This document shows positions 14,075 to 27,490 of a DNA stretch of 64,000 nucleotides, piece after piece. A model generated the notes under the pieces. That model had not been told where the DNA came from and did not search any database. It worked only from the letters and a program-made list of their open reading frames with translations. The stretch lies in NCBI GenBank assembly GCA_009792885.1, contig WMCF01000006.1:1302001-1366000 (forward strand). The letters run 5' to 3'. The translations under genes were made by a program, and so were the position numbers. Numbering within the stretch: position 1 is the first letter of the stretch; each line of letters begins with the position of its first letter. The DNA comes from Eremophila alpestris peregrina. Taxonomy: Eukaryota; Chordata; Aves; Passeriformes; Alaudidae.

Positions 14075-15398
14075 ACAATTTTAACAACCAAGAAATAATA
14101 TATAGCATGCCAGGGAGTACCTGCACACCATTTCTCTTTCCAAGCTGGACACAGCTGAAGAATGCATGTGGTTTTATACCTGAGTAGCAGCAGCTCAGTG
14201 ATTTCACTTCCCTACTTTCAACTGTCAGTAAAATTAAACCTCCACTCCCACCCCCTGCCAGGACTAAGTGGAAGACCGTGACCAAATATGAGTCATCTTT
14301 GATGACAGTTCTCTGACTACCAGAATCTTGTAGGGTGAGGATGAGGCAAACCTTGCAAGTGAAAACAAGCAGTTCAGACCTTCTGTCCAATGACTCAGTC
14401 AGGAAAAGGAAAACTTGAAGGGAAAGGAGACTTGAAAATAGATCACAGAGACACTTGGAAAAGACTCAATCCTAGTTTCCTCTCTGCATCACATAGAACT
14501 TCTTCAAAAAATATCAACAAATCCTATGTTCCCTCTTGTACTGCCAAATTATTTATTTTTAGAAGCAAGTACTCTTTAAGAACCATCTTACTTCCTCTCA
14601 GATGTTTTAGGAGACACATTGGGGCCATGTGGTATGTAAGACTCACGATACTGAATTTAGCCATTCTGAAGATGGATTATAATCCAAATTTCTTACCAAT
14701 GGGGGTTAAAGCACTCCAGCTGCTGTGCTACTGTGCAAAAGCATCACTACAACTGCAGTAATGCCTTGCAGTAAAGAGTGGTTGAATTTCTGAACCCTGG
14801 AAACATTTCCAGGATTAGTCTGCTGGGGGAAGAGTATTTTGATGACATTAAATAGGCTTACATTTAAGACAAGTTGAGCTGTTCAGTTCTGCAAATGCAG
14901 AATTTCTGCTTGTGTGCAGAGACAGAAAAATAAGCAGCTAGTAAATTTTACTGGCAAAAGTTCAGACAACCTTATACTTAGGAATGCACAAATTGTAATG
15001 AACATATTCTTTTTAGACCTTGAAATACTTCCTGTGTCTTACTGAGCACTTAAGTGGATTTTTGCAGACTGATGTTACATCATAGAAAACTTGTGTACTT
15101 TTTAGCAACCCGCTGGAAACTGAAACATAAAAGTAGCAGCAGAATTAAGAAGATTCACAGTTGACTCACACAGCTGACAAAAGTACTGTTGAATATTTTC
15201 TGCTACAATAAATCAAGCTGTGCCATGAAGACATAGTTTTTTGACATGCATTGCCTGGTTTCTATTTACTGAAATTTCTTCTATTTTTGTGGCATGACCC
15301 ATTAAAAAACAACTGTGAACTGCCCCACTGTATTTCTGATAGCATGGTATAAGAAACTATAAAAATGTTTCTGCCAGCAAAGCAAAGAGAGTACTTAC

Positions 15399-15494
15399 CA
15401 ATATTAATTTCATCATCAGTTTCAGCATCTCCAATGCATTCAAATTGAAAATCTTGTAAAGACTGTGAAAATTTTTGTACTGCCATGGATAAAT
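15399..15494 (-). CDS. ARHGAP42: ARHGAP42 coding exon 2 (BAR domain, continued)
   Basis: The 96-nt exon encodes the end of the split Asn52 codon, then LSMAVQKFSQSLQDFQFE, then a segment ending in the acidic run ETDDEINI, and the first base of the next codon (Ala in the family). This is the continuation of the BAR helix in ARHGAP42. Mammals have Ser rather than Asn in the DDEINI motif as I recall it. The acceptor is a T-rich tract followed by AATTCTAG (AG at 15496-15495). The donor is GTAAGT at 15398-15393. Both flanking introns are phase 1, so skipping this 32-codon exon would keep the frame. An in-frame ATG at 15486 (Met55) could in principle start a shorter protein, but nothing in the sequence suggests that it does. 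Confidence 0.95.
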
Positions 15495-15647
15495 CTAGAA
15501 TTAAAAAAAAAAGATCAGAATTATTCCACTAGAACTTAACTGGAGCAAGGCATCATGCATTTCTACATTTAAGTATTTTTTTCTGCTTACAAAGTTTCCT
15601 TACTAGTATCTTTTTTGGACATTTTTGTTTTAAAAGCATCACACATC

Positions 15648-15785
15648 TGCCTCCATCCTTGGGGATATTCAAAAGCTGCCTGGACATGGTCCTGGGCAAC
15701 AGGCCCTGCTTGAGCAAGTTGGTTGGACCAGATGAATTCCATGGGTCCCTTCCAGCCTCGGTCATTTTGTGATTCTGGTGATTTC
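15648..15785 (+). mobile_element. CR1 LINE 3'-end fragment, + strand
   Basis: This stretch matches the 3' end of avian CR1: a CCATCCTTGGGGATATTC block, the GGTTGGACCAGATGA motif, GGGTCCCTTCCAGCCTCGG and a terminal TGTGATTCTGG-type tail. It is 5'-truncated with no coding capacity, as is usual for CR1. It lies antisense to ARHGAP42 and ends 153 bp from the exon 2 acceptor, so it sits in the branch-point-proximal part of intron 1. The opposite-strand open frame over it is an artefact. Confidence 0.9.
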
Positions 15786-18700
15786 TTTATCCTCTGTTAT
15801 CGTAAAGCCATAAATACTCATTCACTCCATGCTGGACACAAAGTTAAGAGGGCTAACCTTCTTCCAGGCAGGAATAAAACCTAACATATAAATATACAAA
15901 CTGGCCTAATATTCTAAATCAACACACAAACAACCCCATACACACAAAGCATCATTTGAATTTGAATGATCTCCAACAGTAAGAACCATTCCACTATCCT
16001 AAATGAAATAAGAATTGAAAAATGATTGAAATAGAGATTTCAAATACCTCCAGACAAAAATCCACAAAATAAGAGGACTGATTTTTTAAATTTTAATTAA
16101 AGGTAATCACTATCAATCAAGAGAATCCCTTCCTGGATTTTGCACTCCCAGAATTTTGCCCCAATGCCTGTTCCTTTTGTACTTTTATAGGCAGCTATAG
16201 AGCATATCAGTCCAAAAAGAGATGCATCATCTTAAGACAGTACAGACATAAACAGATTTTTTTCTTCTATTAGTAGGGAATTCTGTATGCATATCTGATA
16301 AATAACTAAGATGTAAAGAACTGAGTTCACGCATTCTGTATCTCTTTGATAAAGCACATGGAAAACAGGAAAGAATGCTGCACAGATTTATGGCATTCTT
16401 ACTGTACATTCCCTACTGTGCTGTAGATGAAGATTATTATTAAGTGTATTAAGAAACTGAATGCTAAACAAAAAGTGTTTCCTACTGTTTGTAGAGATGA
16501 AGACAAAATAATCTTCATAAGATGAAGCACTGCGTTTTATGCAAATACAGCATCATTCATAGCTAAGTAAATGATTGTTCTACATTTCTTAGAAAGATCT
16601 AAACTTGAATTCGTTCACAGCAGTGTATTTTAAATTTAAAGGTAAGAAGCACAGTTTTATTATTCACTCTTTCACCAAGTTACTAAACTGAGTCCCAAAC
16701 CCTTCTACAAAATTGCTTATAGCAGATGATGCCAAAAGGAATTACAAGGACTTAAGGTAATAGAATGAAAAAAGTTTCTATATTACAAGTACACTGGAAT
16801 GTAAAAATTAACTCTTGTTAACAGGAATGCAGATTTATTTCCTTTGGACAATCTAATAACTGCCCATGGTGAACAGCATCTCTGTGAACCTGAAAGGAAA
16901 TGAGGGAGCATCGGTTCTCCCCTATCATTCTCCCACATATGCAGGGTTTGGTGGAACAAATGTCAATGTAAAGGAAAATAAATGTCAAAAATACCAAAGG
17001 TGGAGTCTCGATTTCATATCCTGGATTACTGATATCTGGTGCCAATCTTTCTTTCACTGTGTCAGCAAATCAGACACAGCTTAAACATTTTGAACCTGAA
17101 GGAGGTATGTTTAACCGAGTTCAGAAATAGTGGGTATGAAGAATTAAGGAGCTTATTAGATAACTTGATAAAGTCATGCAGCAAGATACCATTTGGAGAT
17201 ATCTGCCTCTATGTGAGGCCTTTCCTAATACCTTGAGAGTATTAGACAATACCATTATAAGATTAAAGCTGTTCAATGTAGCAAAGAATAAAATGAAGTT
17301 CCAAGGTCAGATGTTTCCTGTAGCACTGATTTACAAGTTCTAACATTACTGGCATATGTAGAAGGTTCATTAATCTAATCTGAAAAGATAAAAAAATATT
17401 ATTCTACCGAAAATTCCAGCTGACTTGGACAGCTTCCTAAAGGCTGAAATAAGAGTTACTCTTTAAGACTCTGACACTGCAGTTGAATCACCAACACTGA
17501 ACCAAGCAGTGCTACCTGGCTGAATTTATCACTTTCTCAGGAGCATCATCACTTTAATTGATTATAAAATTATAAACCAGTCACAGAAAAGGAGCAGCTG
17601 TGCAGTAAACATATCTTTTCTATAAGATACCAAGATTCAAAACTGAATTAAAACAAATTTAAGAGCAACTGTCTCCAATCAAGAATAGGCAAATCATGGA
17701 CAAAAAAACAAAACGAGCAGATAGAGCAGAGACCTCACCCAGTATTGCAAGATATCGTTTATCACTGTATTTCCCAAAGTCTTAATGGCACTGACAGTCC
17801 TCAATGCATGCTGCTGCTTCCAGAAGGAAGGTAATCACCACACAAATAACCTTTTTAGAATCTGTGGCATTATTCAGTTGCTCTTAGCAAATACACTGTA
17901 AAGTCACGTCCCTCTTTTCACTGAATCCACATGAACTGGGACATTCATTTAACTCAGGGCAGAAATTTTCCTTCAAGCAGAGACAACTGATATTCTAAGT
18001 TATTAGAAAAACCTCACCAGATTCATTCACTGGCAGTACAAGTCTGTGATCCAGCGAAGGATGGCTGCTCAAAAGTCTAATGAACTCATATATGTTGTTG
18101 CCCCTGCTCTTCTGCAGGTACTTAAATGAAGTAATCTCTCTGGGTGCCAGCAAAAGAATGCAAATGCAACCTGATAACCCTCATTTCCCAGAGGGGCAGT
18201 TCTGTTTATATCTATTTTCTGGGAGTACTGACTTCTACCGTTTGTTCTCTGCTTTCTCCAATTCCAAAGAAGGATTCGGCTCCATTTTGCAGTGAGGCAC
18301 ATAGTGAAGAGTAGCCATCTACACACTACATACTGTCAGTGCAAGGAGATAATTGCGACAGAGTTGCCTGCTTAAGTCAGGGCTGCAGCAAGTCAACTGG
18401 CAAAGAAGATTTATTTTTTTTTTGTGGAGCTAACAGGGGAAATGGTAAAGAAGTCACATTGTGACTGGAAGTAACAAAAGGATACCTACAACAAAGCTTA
18501 ACCACAACAAAGTAATATAATACCAGTATTGCATATTGATTCATACAGTACAAACCATCAGTATCATAATGCTAATGAAAGAATAATAGAAGTCATCATC
18601 CATTCAGGAAAGTCACCAAGGAATCATGAAATGTATTTCTCTATTGTACTTCTCCCTGAAGTTTTCTGAAGTTTTATATATTTGATTAATCTACTTAACA

Positions 18701-21700
18701 CATGTTTTTCAATAAAAATTGCAAAAATGTCCTCTGGATTATTCTGGAAGGCAGATTTATTTAAGACTCACTTTCTTTGAAATTGCCAAAGAGAATTATG
18801 CAATATGAACTGTAATATATTAATTTATTTTAGATATAAGGGCCTTACAGCTGAATATAGAACAATAAAACTATGATCCAGACCCTTTGTATCACAAGAA
18901 TTATTCCACTTTCTTGTTCTAGTTTTGTTAAACAGATCATTAAAAAATTTCTTATATAGAGTCTTGAGGAGGAGGAAAGAGCAATACACAGCAACAATGT
19001 GATGAAATGACGGATATTAATTCTCAAAGGATGAAAAAACAAGTGTATGTTTTGGCATGGCACACCCTGTCGCAAAAAGGACAAAGTCCTACAGATAAGG
19101 ACACTTGAAAAGATTTCCATGAGTTGGTAAGCACAATGAATTTGTTTATTGGACTGGGAAGGTTGTCATTTGCTTGGTTTTGCCAGTCTAGTGTCTGGAA
19201 GAACTGCAGAAAGTCAAAACTTTTGATAGTGATCAATAAATCTCCAAAAGCAGCAATTTCCGAGCACAAATCTCATATCCCTGCCCTAGTAGCAGCCTGC
19301 AAGAAAGTATTCTCAGCAAACACATCAAAGCTGAAGTCTTTCCACGTGTTTGCTTACAAAGATGACTTCATTAACAAATGGAGTTCCAATAACCAATGTT
19401 CCTCCTGACTGATATCAATCATCCTGGGAAAGCTTGGTATCATTCACTGGGTTAATAAAGAAAAACAGCAGTTGAAACCTAGTGAGAAGATTAAACACGC
19501 CTAAATGAACTCCTGAGCAACAGCTGGAATGCAGTAAATGGGACTTCAAACAACAGACACTGTGGCTGATACAGTAACAGCAACATATCTGGCTATCTGA
19601 CACAGAGCTAGTTATTATTCCATGGCTTCAAAGACAGCAGAAGCAAAGGGGTGATGATTGACTTAGCAGGATATTAGAGACAATCCTTCAGTCAGCTGAA
19701 TTTCAGCACAGCTGAGGACTGGAAAGGAGACCATGTACAGTCACCTTTGGTGTTTCAAACCTTTGGGGAAGTATGAGTCCACTACCAGATATGACTACAA
19801 GAATTGTGGTGCTCTGCTTGATGAGATACCTCATTTGGTCATGCACTGACATACAAGTTTATTAAAATCCAAGCTAGTCAGCAAAACTCAGTATTACGGC
19901 ATTGTAATATGTGAATAAAACATAGCAGAAATTGAACAGTATTGCCAGAGTACTTGAAAAAAGAGCATGCTAAAATGCAGAGAAACATTTATCTAGTTCG
20001 TTGACTTCTACTCCTCAATACCTGAAAATGAGTCATTATTATAGTTACTTTTTAATTGTTTTACAAATAAATTTATTTTCTTGATTTATTTCTTAAGGAA
20101 CTCTCATTCTATAAACAATTGCTCAGGCTAAGTTATCTAAACACTTGAAGAAGTAGTTTTTATATGAGAGACATTATTATTTTGAAATAGCAGCTATGAG
20201 CATGATTTGCAGTATTCTTACCACATCAAATAACAGAAGCAAGGAAGCATTTAAAAATTCACAAAAGTGAAAAAAGGGCTTTCAGTATCACAAACACAAA
20301 TCTGTAAAACACTATTTATTCGGGAAAATGCTTGTGAGATACATGTCTCCTTAAATAGTTAATGACATGCTCTTCTACAGTGAAGATGAACAGGGAACTT
20401 CCTTGGCTTTGTTATTTTATGAGGGAATGAGCTTCCAGGATGTGAGCTATATCAACAGCCAGAAAATAAGCCGGGGGAACAAGAACACCCCACTGAGAAG
20501 CACTGAACTTCAACAGCTTCTGTTTGCTACAGTCAATTTGATTGTAAGTAGAACATGTCACAGTGGGATATCTTTTTCCACACCATAGACTGTAAACACA
20601 GAAGCTGGCAGTACAATTATATTTAGGCAATATGAATGATTAAGCAGTTAAAAGCAGCAATCATACGGGATTGCTGTGTATATCACTACTATATTTCAAA
20701 TTTCTTCCTGGCTTAAGGGCTTTCTCATTAAAACTTCCAGCTTTACAGTAGCAGGCTCTAACTCAGAGAAGGGCACCAAAATGCATTTTCTCCACAATTT
20801 TTGCCTTGCCACTCTTCACTGCTCACTACTAATTTATAAAGAAAAATCAATGATTATCAATGGTTTTGGGTAATTATCACATTTAGAAAAATCTTCCTAC
20901 TTGTAATGTATAGGTAGCAGGTTAGCACAAATAAGGGGTGCACCTTAATAAGTGCCTGAAAATTTCTTACAAATCAGCCCAAAGCAGCAATCCTGAGCCT
21001 GGGAATGCTGGCACATATGCTGGTAATGCAATTAATTCCTTCAACTACATATGAAAAGAATTCTGGGGCTTGCTACCAGAACAGGTAATCCCAATTTAAT
21101 AAAACATCACCGCCATGACATGTCCAGATCAGCTACAGTTAGAGAGCAATTTACAGTGCATGTTAACATGCCTTCTAAATGCTGACAGAGAGATCTGTAC
21201 AGTCAGCTGATGCAGCTTCTGATGTCTTGGGTTTTGTGGCTTTCAATTCTGGAGTCCTTCCTTTGCATGGAATATTTTCCATGGTATTTCTATTTTTAGA
21301 AATCTATTTGATGTAATTATTTACACACACTTGTTATTCTTTACTTCTCAGCTGAGTTAATTTCCAGAACATATTAACTTTTCTGATTGTCATAAGAAAA
21401 AAAAAAGACAAAAGGAAGAAAAAAAATCTTCTCATGAGTGACCACATTTTATGTAAACTTCTGCAGAAGAATTTAATTTGGCAAAACACAGGGCAGGCTG
21501 GCACAGAGTAGAGACTATCTGCAAGAACTGATGGAGCTAATGCTGGCCACTTGCCACAATGCTTTTTAAAGAATCCACAAGAAAACATCACAAGGGAATA
21601 GAGAATCCAGTGCCCAGTGCCAGAGATTTTGCAGCTCTAGGGCCACTGCTCTGTATTGACACAGTCTTTCATTGTTTCTCTCAATACACTCTTTACCCTC

Positions 21701-24700
21701 TTTATTTGCCAGCTTCATCAATGCATGTTCTTTGCCAACTTGCTATTCATGGAACAATAATAAGCAACTAAAACAAACAACTCTCTACCAACTCCCTACC
21801 CCTACATCCCACATTACTTTTTTACCTTAGGCTCTATGCTTTGCTCTTAATTTCAGGGAAGCTAATTTCTTCCCACAATCTCCAGGGAAAGGACATCAGG
21901 AGAATATGTCAACATGTAGCCCATGCATTGCTGCATTCCTCTGGGGTTACATAAGGCACTGAAATTTTTCAGTGTCGTTCTCTTACTCATGAATATTTCC
22001 ATGAGAAAGATGCACAATTTACTTTCCCATTCCAGAAAGCACTGAGAAATCCCCTTGATCAACTGCAACAAAATCCCCACTTACTTAGCACTGTGAAGCA
22101 AGAGCTACCGAAAAGTCTGTATGTCCTATAAACTTCATAGCTGTTCATACCAACACAGTTCAGTCACAACTTCCTCATGTTAGACACTTGTGCAGTACTT
22201 TGGATATTCTTAGTGCCTCTCTACGGCTCTTAGGAACTAAGTCTAATACAGTCCTGAGGACACTCCAAGAACACAATACTGATGGTTAATGCGAGGGGGA
22301 TTTTTACACCACATTTGCATGCTTACTTGATAAAAAAACATACTGAAACTTCCCTGAAAAATAACCTGAATAATATTATACAGACAAAAGACAGTATTGC
22401 TAATATTCCATCCCTCTTTTCACTATTCCTCTCCATACCCCCACTCACTTCATGTGTAGATGTGGAAACTTAACTTTATTCAGATAAACAGAACAGAAAG
22501 AAATGAACTTTAGTTTAGTATGCAAAACCCATGAAATCTATAAAATACTAACTTGTTTTGATCTTGCCTAATTATAAATACATTAAATAATACATATGCA
22601 CCTAAAAATGTATGTCCTGTAATCCTTAATTTGGAGGACGCAATACAGTACACACTGCTCATCTGTTTCTCCAAAGTTCAAGTACGTATGTAACTTCATA
22701 GCTCTTTCTCATATTAAGTGTTGTAATTTTGTTTCATTACTCCCACATTCTTGTATTTTATTTCTCATTATCTCATTCTTACAAAATATTTTCTCAATAT
22801 TTTAGTTTATAAGACTGTTTAACAATACTGCTGCATTTGATTAGAAAACAAACTGACTTTGCAGGGAAATTACCATGGTCTAAACCTTTCAATCATCAAA
22901 CCATATTCACAGAATTACACTTTACAAGTAACTAATCACATGGTACATGGCAGAACAGAAAATTTTCCTCTGCCACCACTGCAATTTTTTACAGTCTTTT
23001 TCCACAAACATAGCTAGAATTATCAGAAAGCATTTGGTTTCTTTTTACTTCTGAAATAGTAAAGTTTGGCTGTAGGGTATAACTTAGTACTATTTTCAGC
23101 ATATTATTGTATTTTTCTAAATTAGATTCAACCAAAACATTTCTATACAATGACAGTTTTGCAGATATGCTTATTTTCATGCTGTATGCTTTTTGACCAA
23201 GATGCACTGTAAAGGCCTGAAATATTCCAACATTTCTTCTGTCTTGGAGAAAAATAAATCTTAGAAAACAAGCATATTTCCCTGCTTTTTTTCCATTATC
23301 AAATAATTGAATATCATTACTAACTCATCTGCACTTCAGTATTTTCCCTGTCTGTTGATAAAACTACTTCATTATTCTCTATCAGGAAGGTCTCAAAATT
23401 TCCTAAACTTTAATCCCTGCAAACTTGCTTTGACCCTCAACATACTTTCTCTTGCTCCTTCTGGGGATTTTAAATGCTCTTTCATGATCTTCCACATTCT
23501 TCCCCCACCCCATGGATGTTTATTTCCCAGAGCAGTGTCAGACTTTTCCAGGGAGTTGGGTCCACATTCCAATATTCTCCCCCCAGACTCTTCCAATGAA
23601 ACATGGTTTATCAGGCATGCTACGTCATTTCTCACTCCTGGCACATCCCAGCGACACTGAGCAGGCAGAGAAGCACCACAAAAAAGAGGACAAAGAAACT
23701 AAAAGCAGATGCTGCCAAAGGTTGAAAAAGCAGAGAGTGATTTCCTGTCTGGCAGCTAGGGAGTTGCCAGAAAAAACATGGGAATTCCCAGATTTCTAGT
23801 GCAGGGTAAGGTATTGGTGCATCAGATGATCTCACAGTAGTACTTGAAAAGACATTTTTCTCTGTTCTTAATATTTCCATGCACCCAAAGAAATTTAAAA
23901 AATACATGTGCCTATTTGCAGACAAATATACAATATAATATAATATCAGAATATAATGAAAGCCTATGCTGCAACACATTCTTAAGGAGCCAGAGTTCTG
24001 ACTATCTGACCAAGATAATTTCTGCCAGTTCAGTGCCGAGCACACGTAGAATGAGATGCAATCTCCCCACTACTACCCCTACCCAAAATAAAGAGGAAAA
24101 AATTAAAAATAGGATTATTTCTGGTATGAACAGGGAGCTCTAAGAAAGCAGGGAGCTCTCTGCTTCTATGAAACCAAGAATAAATCATTGCAGCAATTAT
24201 CATGCAGATCCTCAGCTGTAAAAAAGTCTGCAATATATCTTTCAATGCTTTTATGTTCCATGATTTTTACATTAAGTAGATTCTCCTGTTCTGTGAAGAG
24301 AGCTGCTCAAAGGAGGATCAGTCCCACTGGCCTGTGCTGGATGGCGGGGGAGGGATGAAAGGAATGAAAGCAGTTATCAAGGCATTTGTAAGTAGTGAGC
24401 TCTTGGAACAACATTAGAGTTGAGGGTCATGGGAAACAGAAGCATTGCTCACCCTTCTTCCTGGCAAAGTTTTCTACACTTGGGCAACAAAGTAAAACGT
24501 GTTGTAAGACCAGAAGGAGCAAGAGAGGGGAAAAAAATTAAAATGTGTATATTTAGCTTATTAAAAAAGAAAAAAATACTACCACTTGGCTTCAAAGGAA
24601 ATGAAACACTTTCCATGTGAAATTCTTCTGAGCTCTAAAAGCTCAGGAATACAATGCTTGATTAGATTCTTTTGATCAGACAAGTAATATCACGGTCACA

Positions 24701-24880
24701 TGTACATCAGCACTGTACTTAACAGGGGTGGGGGTGTGTGAGTTCTAACACACATACACAAACAGATGTAACATTTGTTTAGAGAGTCAGATATGCACTT
24801 CCACATATGGAGGGCAGAACTGAAATTCCTAATCAAGCAGGATTTTGTTCAGTGATGTCAAATGCCACCAAATGTCTTGA

Positions 24881-24890
24881 CCAAATTTGG
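24881..24890. promoter_or_regulatory. Consensus CArG box in intron 1
   Basis: CCAAATTTGG fits the SRF-binding consensus CC(A/T)6GG exactly and is palindromic. ARHGAP42 is smooth-muscle enriched and SRF-responsive in mammals, so an intronic CArG site is plausible. By base composition a few such matches are expected by chance in a window of this size, so function is not shown. Confidence 0.35.
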
Positions 24891-25490
24891 CCTAAAGGCA
24901 GTTTTTTTCTATTCAGTCTACCATACAGCCAGTGCACTATTATGCCCTGCTTAGCTACTTCTCACTACTTAGAGAGAATGGATACTTAACACATCAATTT
25001 CATACAGCAAACAAGCTTAACATGCTAGTTAAAACTGTCCTCCTCCTTTAAAATATGAAAGCAATTCGGAAAGTGCAGAGACGAGAGCCATGAAAGCATT
25101 TAACAGCCTTTTAAAGATACATTTTTGAGGGTTTAAATTAAATCACTTGCAGTATCATAAATACAAAAAACTGCTATCAAAATGCCTATATTCTAATAAT
25201 GGGAGAAAAAAATATCAGCCAACTATAAGCACAACTACAAATCAGTTTCACCAGGTGAGCTCCTGCTTAAGCAAGTCAGAAGTAAGCGTTCCCAAGGAGT
25301 TTGGGGTTAACTCCAATTTGCATGAGACTGTTTCCTTAACATTTAAAGTTTTTGCATTTTACTTTCCAGATTAATTGCATTCAGCCAGAGAGAATCAGAA
25401 ATAAGCCCTGTAAAAACCAGTATTCACATGATGTTTTTTTCTGTGTATAAAGCTACTTCAAAGAACAGGATCTTTGTATTAAAAATAAAA

Positions 25491-25504
25491 GAGAGAGAGA
25501 GAGA
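25491..25504. repeat. GA microsatellite, seven units
   Basis: Seven uninterrupted GA units follow an A-rich stretch. This is a short simple repeat in intron 1. Confidence 0.95.
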
Positions 25505-26364
25505 AATATCCCTCGTATTCATTTTGCTGGATTTTTTACTTAATTTCTCAGAAAAAAATAAGGAATTTGAACGACTTTCAGAAGAAGTCTGTCTAGTTTT
25601 TCTTAAGTCAACTAACTTGTAAGAAGGACTAACTAGCCTTCTACATATTTCATGTACCATTTTTTTCAAATTTTAATTCTCTGGAATTTTGTTCTGTTTT
25701 CCTGTCACAAAAAGGTTTGGGAACATATGAAAACATCCTCTTGTTATCTTCCTGGCAGAGTGCTATCCTTTAATTAATAATCTTACCATCCATTAGTACT
25801 AGTAGTGTTTATATTATGGCATGTGTAATGAGTTCTGAACTAACTACTATCACAAACAAATGAGAACTTGTCATTAAAACAGATTTATAATAACTGCGTT
25901 GTTTTATTACTCTACACTCAGGCACGGTCAAGAAACAAATTAAATACTAGTAATTATTTGAAACTGGGGGAAAAGAGAAACATCATTAATGCCACTCCAT
26001 CAAGCCATGAGAGACCTGCACTTAAAAACTATACACAGATTTTGTCTCACTCCTTGACACTGTCTCTTGATATCAAAGATATAGGGAATTGAGGTAAAGG
26101 TAAAAGGTGAACAAATGGCAAGAACATCTTGTTTAAAGAAATGCACACACAGCAATCTGCCTAAAAGGGCTAAGTGGGGATCCACAAGAGTTCTACAAAA
26201 TGACAAGCAGTACAGAAATGATGGTTGTTTCCCAAGTGAAAACAAAAGGCTATCTAACAGTGCAAGAAGCAAGCTCAAAACAAAGCAGCAAAATGTTTTT
26301 CTTAACATTTTTAGTTAAATAATGAATCTCACTACAACCAGATACTTTGAATATTAAAAATTTA

Positions 26365-26640
26365 TGTGGGCTCAAAAAAGGACTAGACAAATTCACAGAA
26401 GAATATCCACTGAGAGCTATTAAAGACATAAGTAGCCCCTTGCTCAGGAAATCTTCAAACCCCAAACCACTGGAGGCAGTGGAAGCCTCACTACATTCTG
26501 CCTGCTGGTTTTCTCTGCCTTAGAGAGTCAGTGCCATGCGTGAGAGAAAACCAGAGCCCACAGCACAGCACTCACTTTAGAGACAGGATGTAACACCAGA
26601 TAAGCTTTGTGTCCAGTTGTGCTTATGCTCTTTGGAGGAA
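26365..26640 (+). mobile_element. Ancient CR1/L3-type LINE 3'-end remnant
   Basis: The sequence follows, with many changes, the old amniote CR1-like 3' end. It has a GGACTAGACAAATTCA block, then a GAGAGCTATTAAAGAC block, a CTTCAAACCCCAAACC block, and near the end TTAGAGACAGGATG followed by CTTATGCTCTT. The match is from memory of the consensus and the boundaries are approximate. It is sense to the + strand and therefore antisense to the host gene. No coding sequence survives. Confidence 0.6.
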
Positions 26641-27420
26641 GATTTGGACACATATTTGTAATTGCTTCAATGCCTCAAGACACCATTAGCTGATCACCAC
26701 TGCTAGTAGGAGGTTTTCACTCTCATGGATGAGCCGATGCACCACCAGGGGTAACCCCTCTTTAGCCACCTATCCAGGGTCATCTGTTTGAGCAACAGGC
26801 AACAATAGGAGCAGGAGCAGAGTCCACACTGAAAAAGTAAGGATCATGAAAATGTTCCATTTTCCCGGCTGAACCACAAGGAGATATTCTCCAGTGTATG
26901 AACAATGACAGGGAGATGAAAGCTGTATTATCTTCCACTGCTCCACAGCCAGAGGATCTGGGTCATTACACCTTTAGTTACATTACAAGGCTGTAATTCT
27001 TCCAGAAGGACTTGTTTAGTGATTTGTACTACGAGAGAAACTAATAATAACTTTTTACAGTAAACACAACTGCAGTAATAAAAAAATAGCTGACAAAATG
27101 CTGATTTGGACTACTAAGCCAAAATAGCTTCAATGAAGATTGATTATAAAGCTTAATGCCTTGCACATGTATATTATCTTCACCCTTCTCCTTCAAAAAT
27201 TTTCCTAACTTATTCTTAGCATGAGGGTAGTCACTATGTGGACAACTATTACATGACTTTTCTTTCTTTTCCTCAGGGTTCAGTATTGCTCTTTCCTCCT
27301 CCCATTATTGCTCACTGCGTACCATCCAAGTGCAGCAATAAACACACAATTATCTCACCCTTCAAGCAAGCCAAGTCTAGGAAAAAAAAAAGTACATTTT
27401 TATGTCATATCCAGCTCCAT

Positions 27421-27490
27421 TACCCTATTTACAGATGGAAATGCTGAAAGCAAGAGTGGCTAAGGCCACACACCCCAAACTGGTAGGCCC
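27421..27490 (+). repeat. MIR-like SINE core fragment
   Basis: The order TATTTACAGATGGAAATGCT, AGAGTGGCTAAG and GGCCACACACCCCAAACTGG parallels the MIR core (ACAGATGGGGAAACTGAGGC, then AAGTGACTTGCCCAAGGTCACACAGC). It is an old, diverged copy. The fit is from memory and the limits are approximate. Confidence 0.6.

Larger units (their letters stand above)
1..15398 (-). other. ARHGAP42: ARHGAP42 intron 2, partial
   Basis: The intron begins with the GTAAGT donor of exon 2 at 15398 and runs off the left edge. I looked on the minus strand for the expected next coding segments (an AQSLKEFARLL-type exon, then one containing FRKEQIGAAK) and found neither. The interval is therefore taken as intron. Open frames here are short and lack recognisable domains. 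Contents listed separately are the 0.9-kb purine/pyrimidine tract, a CArG match at 2.6 kb, a 35-bp tandem duplication at 5.8 kb, an AT-rich hairpin at 8.7 kb and a poly-A/TA tract at 14.05 kb. A small exon could still have been missed by eye. Confidence 0.75.

Noticed and set aside
23512..24045. Overlapping 83-137 codon frames on both strands
   Set aside because: Several frames on both strands overlap one another, none has a recognisable domain, and none has splice sites that support an exon.
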